From positions 62,638,991 through 62,702,990 of the forward strand of contig NC_079149.1 in the NCBI RefSeq assembly GCF_945859685.1: a stretch of DNA of 64,000 bases, in the 5' to 3' direction. Both the position numbers and the translations under genes were made by a program. The notes beneath the pieces were generated by a model that worked only from the letters and a program-made list of their open reading frames with translations, had not been told where the DNA came from and ran no database searches. Below are positions 59,287-64,000 of this stretch, piece by piece. The stretch is from Eupeodes corollae (Eukaryota > Arthropoda > Insecta > Diptera > Syrphidae). The stretch's first letter is position 1. Every line of letters starts with the position of its first letter.

Positions 59287-61142
59287 TCAAGACTTTGAAC
59301 GCAACTCTACAGCTTTTATACACGTATCCAAGTCCAAACCAAGTTTCTTAGCACTTTCTTTGGATCTCCAAATCTGTTAAAAAAAAATCGAAATTAATAT
59401 ATTATCACTGTTGATTTAAGTAAACTTACTTTAATAGAATAATCATCGCTTGTGGTTACAAGCATTTCCGAATCTCGAGGATTGAAAGCTACACTGTTTA
59501 CAACATCATCATGTTTATACTTTGCCAAGCATATTCCATAATATCGATCCCAAAGATACGCATGCATATCCTCGGCACCACTTAAAGGATATGAATTGAA
59601 TTTTTTGTTTTTAATTAAGAACAAAAATATAAGCATTGTTTTTGGAAGCTCACCTCGCTACATAGTTATCAGAAACGTCAAGAAAGATAAAGAAACATTC
59701 GGAACCGGGTGTGTAAGCCTTGTGGGACTTGAGCATATTTCCGACAAGTTTTAAGCTCATAAGATCAATGACGTGAATGTCTATTTCTTGTGCAATTGGT
59801 GGGGGATCCAAGGCATTCGTTATGATGTAACCTCTCGGCCATGGACGTGTGTTAACATATAAATATCTACATTTTAAGTACAGCCATGTTACAATACTTA
59901 AATTGTTAACAATGAATTTAGCACTCTTACCTATGGTCTGGACTTAAAGCCATTCCAATTATGTGTCCGTGCAAGTCAATAACTTTGTCTATTTTGTCAA
60001 AGCGATCTGCAACGGCCTCATAATTCCACCAATCAGGTTCTACTCTGGGTTGATTAAGCTTGAATTTTCAGAATGACAACATTTTTATTCTCATATAAAA
60101 TTAAAATCAAATACCTGTTCCTTTTTTGCCTTTTTCTTTGCAGCAATGCGTTCGCTTAAAGACAAACCAGGGTCTAGTCTTTTAGGAAAAGTAACATTTC
60201 TAACTCTCTTGATTCCAATCTGATGTGGTGTGTAAGTTTTGGAGCCCGTTGAAAAAATGATGTATCGTGGAATATTATTTTCCATTTCATCATCTTCTTC
60301 TGTCTTATCTTGTTTCGCTGCTGCACCTGAACTGCTACATGCATCTGCACCTCTTTCCATATCACTATCTGCAAAATTCATATGATATTCGTTTAGATAA
60401 TGAATTGTTTCAACAGATTTATCGGTGTAGTTGCTGTTTGTTGATCTTGTATTGATATTTGGAAGAAAAAAGTCTTCATCGATACATTCTTTTGTGAGGC
60501 TTTGAAAATTCGAATTGGATAGTGGATTTCCACGGGCTTTACTATGTGATGATGTTTCTGGGATATTATCTTCGTTTGGTGATTCCGCTGGTTCTTCAGA
60601 TTTTTCTAAGGCTAGAGGGTCATTTGATTCATCAAGCCAAGGACACTTAGCCATGATGACTGCTCGTACCGAACTTGCATTTCGATTGTAGAATTTATAT
60701 AATTGGTTCATCACGGGAACATGCTCCGAGCTAACCTCTTGACTTGCCTTATTAAGCCAGAGAACAGACGTACTTACTAGATGCGCAAGCCAGTGTAAAT
60801 CCCCTGATATAAGATATTGATCACAAAACCATGTACCAAAGACATCGTATGGACGATTTACTACACGACAACGAAGAGTTGACTCATCTGTAAATAAATA
60901 TACCGGGGGGCATTTTAATACATTCATTTTTTTAGAAAACCTTTAGATTTATATGTACTTTTGTCATCAACTGTGAACACAGCTATTTCACCAGACGTGC
61001 TATGTGGCTGTCCAAAGTAAACTCCTGAAACCATTAACAATGTGTCACTTTGATTGAATTGCGAGTATTGTGTGTATTTCCAGCTGAAAAGTTTCATATT
61101 ATGCGAATATCTTTCAGTACAAGGATGAGCGGAGTTCCAGAC
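59287..61142 (-). CDS. Fbxw5: Fbxw5-type F-box/WD40 protein, C-terminal 517 residues
   Basis: Six exons on the minus strand: 61142-60941, 60887-60115, 60058-59931, 59866-59654, 59580-59430 and 59373-59287. Phases agree throughout. The N-terminal exons with the F-box and first WD repeat are not found; a partial gene is therefore annotated. Family signatures: YTQYSQFNQSDTLLMVSGVY with SSGEIAV-like TSGEIAVFTVDD, RPYDVFGTWFCDQYLISGDL, YTPHQIGIKRV, VIDLHGHIIGMALSPDHRYL with YVNTRPWPRG, and two closing WD repeats with AYLWDRYYGICLAKYKHDDV and VNSVAFNPRDSEML. A low-complexity acidic insert lies in the second exon. FBXW5 recruits substrates to Skp1-Cul1-type and Cul4-DDB1 ubiquitin ligases. The intron between exons 60115 and 60058 needs the acceptor TTCAAG, because the nearer CCCAG would break the frame. 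Confidence 0.92.
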
Positions 61143-61215
61143 CTATCAACAACAAAAAAAAATAACTGAGTACTGATATACAACTATGAAGTCAGATTTT
61201 GTAAAATAAAAATTT
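61143..61215. other. Intron sequence of the Fbxw5 gene
   Basis: The acceptor of exon 61142 is TTGATAG after an A/T-rich tract. The upstream exons must lie beyond this point; none was recognised up to the window end, so the intron is either longer than 2.8 kb or holds a small exon I missed. Confidence 0.5.
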
Positions 61216-61310
61216 AACACATAGTAAGGGAGGCTGGTTTGGAAAGGAGATCCCGATAACACATTGGTTTTGAATGTCTTGACATTGCAATAACTGGGGG
61301 ATATTGAATG
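61216..61310 (-). mobile_element. Short 3' fragment of a Jockey/CR1-group LINE
   Basis: The plus-strand sequence ACATTGGTTTTGAATGTCTT, GACATTGCAATAACTGGG matches 21735-21780 (ACATTGGTTTTGAATTCCTG, AATATTGCAATGGCTGGG). On the minus strand it encodes remains of NIQEFKTNVHRH-like sequence. Confidence 0.6.
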
Positions 61311-61490
61311 TAAATATTCCCTTATGGCAATTTGTTAAATTTAAATTAAACTTTATTGCTTTGATTGAACTGAGTTCTATTGATATAATTTCAAAGGCAA
61401 CTATCTTAAGATATTGGAAAAAAATATGTAATTTTCAATGTGGTTTTATATTTTTGTGGGATATACATATTTGATTCCAAAATTGAAAAA

Positions 61491-62176
61491 GAGTCTGGTA
61501 TGCGACCCACATTGATAACTTCCCATCCCGACCGTTGCTTTGTCTTACCCAAAAGGATTGTATATTTTTGTGTTTTGTTAAAAAAGGTGTAAATTAAGTT
61601 ATTTAAAAAAAAAATTACCAACATTTGCATATGATGAAGTAGTTTGATTTTAAACTCTATTTTAGTTAATGAGATATTTAGTCGAAACCCATATTTTACT
61701 AATTTTAGTAGCATTTCTTAAAAGTATTGTTTTTTTTCAGGCTTTTATTTTTTTATACAAACAACTGTCAATTCAATTTTTCTCAAAATTTTATGTTGAA
61801 AACAATATTTCTTATAAAGCAAAATTAGTTTGAAGTCATAATCTCAAATTTTTTAAAAAATATTTGAGTCAAAAATTACTTAAGCTTAATTGTTACCAAC
61901 TATGGTAAAAAAAGCACCCACACAATTTTTTGAGAGTCCTTTCTGCATTATTATCTGTATAACAAAATGAATTTAAAGTCGATATTTGCACTTGTTCTTG
62001 AGCTATGGACAAAGAAAAAAACTTCGCGAACGTACGAACGTACGTACAGACCCACGCAGAGAAATCTCTCTAAAAAACTTTTATTTCGCTTCTAGGGACC
62101 TTGAAACGTCGAGAAATGTCAACATTTTCAATTGGACAAATCGAACCGATTACAATAAATTCTTGGGGGAAGTTAA
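61491..62176 (-). repeat. Repeat A, copy 5 (short form)
   Basis: It starts GAGTCTGGTATGCGACCCAC and ends CAATAAATTCTTGGGGGAAG, both diverged forms of the family ends. The microsatellite is reduced to CGTACGAACGTACGTACAGA near 62030. Only one or two internal repeats remain, giving 686 bp. Its first 200 bases resemble copy 2 (ATTTGCATATGATGAAGTAG) more than copies 1 and 3, so at least two subfamilies exist. Confidence 0.8.
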
Positions 62177-64000
62177 TAAATGCAATTCCTGCAGAACACT
62201 ATTAAAATTTGTTAGAACTTGTGTTGGGACTGAACTTCATCTTACTAACTATCTTATACTCAGTAAGACGAAAAAGTTGCAATTCCCGCAACCACTATTT
62301 GAATTTTAAATATAATATCTAATTTGGTATTTAATAGAAGCTATCAAATAATTTCACACTATGGCTTTTGTTGTTACGAGTGAACATAATAGAGTCTAGC
62401 TCCGTTTCGTTCAATTTTTCTGTTTCGTTAACTCAAGCAAGAGCGATCCCAGTCGCACGCCGCGTAAGTAAAATCTGACATATAGATACGTGAGCAAAAT
62501 TGCATTATGGCTATCCGCAATAATTTCACAAACTTAAGTGAATCTTCTTTGGGTTTTTGACATAAGCTTATGTTTGCTTATGCCTATTATAGTTGGGCCT
62601 TTAGTCATGTCATAAGTTCTGTTATAAAACTTCAAGACGTTATTGCTATGTCGGTTTTGTTTCAGTTTTATTTCTGTTATCATTGAATTCGGCGCTAAAG
62701 CAAATTGAATCGCAATAATATTTGTACATATATACATTTGAATAGTACTATTATGAAACATAACATTTTGTTACGGAAGGCGGACAATGGGGGCGCTGCC
62801 TGTACGAAAACTAAGTGTGGAATCTTAGAGCGAGTGGAAGAATAAAAATATTGAAATAAATAAATAAAATAATTTACTTAATTGTAAACAAAAATCAGTC
62901 GTTGCCAACGTTTCCTGAGATTTGTTTGTATTCATACCTATCAATGTATAGAAGGTATGCATATATAATACATTTAATTGTATTTTTTTTAGATTTGTTA
63001 ACAGAAAATTGTATTCATTTGATTTTAGATTTTCTATTTTTGTGAAATCTAAACAACGTTTTCAAATTTAAGTTTTGATACAATGCTTCGTTGTTATATT
63101 TTGAATTTTTCCACTGCAAATACATTCGATGTGTATTAGGTTGGTAGGTATGTAGAAAAGTAAGTATTAAGGAGCGAAGGTTGGTGTGTATCAAAGAGAA
63201 TTTTAAGGACTTAAGTCGTTTCGTGATTGGAATTAATCCATGACTTAAGCTAAAAGTAAACAATCTGACGTCATAAAAACATCTAAATTTTCTGTGTCAA
63301 CGTTCACAGAAAAATTGAGACTTTATGCATGTGTACCTATTTGCAAACATATTTTCCTATATTTATCCTTTTGAAAGCAGAGAGGTCCACGGTTTAAATA
63401 AGTACATAAATAAGTACGATATGATCTGTTTAGGTTGGCAGGTTGTTGCGTAGTTAAAATAGAGTTTTTAGCTAATAATTTTGTTAAACTAATGTACTGA
63501 ACCAAAAAAGAAACAAAATTAATTTAAGAACCTACAATTCTTCTCACCCATATTTTGTTTTTTGTTTTGTTTTTGTTTTTTTTTTTTTTTAATGGAAAAA
63601 TGGCTAAAGAAAGTGTAATAGCATTTTGCATTCTTAGGAAAAAGGGCATCATACAAAAAACCTTTTTAAGTAAAAAAATTTAAAATTATTGTCTCCTTCT
63701 AGACTTAACTTGATTTAATGAAAAAATGGTAATTAAATTCAAAATTAAGATTTTCTCCAAAATTAAAATAAAATAATCATTTATTCCAATTTTTCATTAT
63801 TTTAATCTATTGATATTCACGTGCATTTCAATGTTCGCTTGAACTAAAATGACACTTTTATGTATGAATATGAAATTGAAATGAAATATTATCGTTTACA
63901 CGGCTTTTTCAAAATGGTTTTGTATGTTTGTCATGTGTAATTAATTACGTTACGTTACAAAAAATGAAATTCTAATTTTACGGAATTTAATTTGGGAATT
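62177..64000. other. No coding gene recognised
   Basis: AT-rich. 62395-62470 stands out by composition: CTCAAGCAAGAGCGATCCCA then GTCGCACGCCGC followed by GTAAGTAA, a strong splice donor on the plus strand, so a non-coding first exon is possible. 62770-62812 (GGCGGACAATGGGGGCGCTG) is a second less AT-rich spot. The remaining sequence to the window end shows only A/T runs. Confidence 0.45.

Overview
The window is eukaryotic nuclear DNA. It is AT-rich, has GT-AG introns, and carries mitochondrial-complex and sensory-channel genes of insect type. The best fit is a brachyceran fly: the channel gene is painless, and the transposons (I-like, LOA-type, RTE-type and Jockey/CR1-like LINEs, DD41D-like mariner, hAT, PIF/Harbinger, tRNA-derived SINE, MITEs) are typical of such a genome. 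No bacterial features, operons or CRISPR arrays are present.

Four host genes are supported. painless (TRPA-family cation channel) lies at 33.65-39.75 kb on the plus strand, with four coding exons and 903 codons. ND-51/NDUFV1 (51-kDa flavoprotein of complex I) lies at 53.44-55.22 kb on the minus strand, with four coding exons and 474 codons. The PP1 inhibitor PPP1R11/Inhibitor-3 lies at 58.23-59.09 kb on the plus strand, with four exons and 118 codons. An Fbxw5-type F-box/WD40 protein lies at 59.29-61.14 kb on the minus strand; its last six coding exons are visible and the F-box end is not found. The last two genes converge, with stop codons 198 bp apart. The genes are functionally unrelated: ion channel, respiration, phosphatase control and ubiquitin ligase adaptor.

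The rest is mostly transposon sediment. 0-1.7 kb is an I-type LINE 3' end. 2.4-3.3 kb is a MITE containing a tandem pair of a second MITE. 3.9-9.2 kb is a full-length LOA-type LINE with a 13-bp target-site duplication and a CCTAA tail. 9.7-10.1 kb and 12.0-12.4 kb are MITE-like elements. 16.2-17.5 kb is a broken mariner. 17.5-19.3 kb is a chimeric LINE remnant. 19.6-19.8 kb is a complete SINE with a 15-bp duplication. 21.6-30.6 kb holds several LINE fragments and a pure TTA microsatellite of about 187 bp. Intron 3 of painless holds a LINE fragment split by a SINE, plus an antisense LINE. 40.5-47.3 kb carries copies of an unassigned repeat (called A here) with a TACG microsatellite and internal repeats of about 170 bp. 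47.8-52.1 kb is a nested stack: PIF/Harbinger-like remnant, then hAT, then an RTE LINE and a second unassigned repeat (B).

I found no convincing new molecular system. The best leads are the shared 3' tail between the SINE and the RTE LINE, the dispersed and tandem repeat family A, and the MITE-within-MITE structure, for which a second copy in the window gives a natural empty site.
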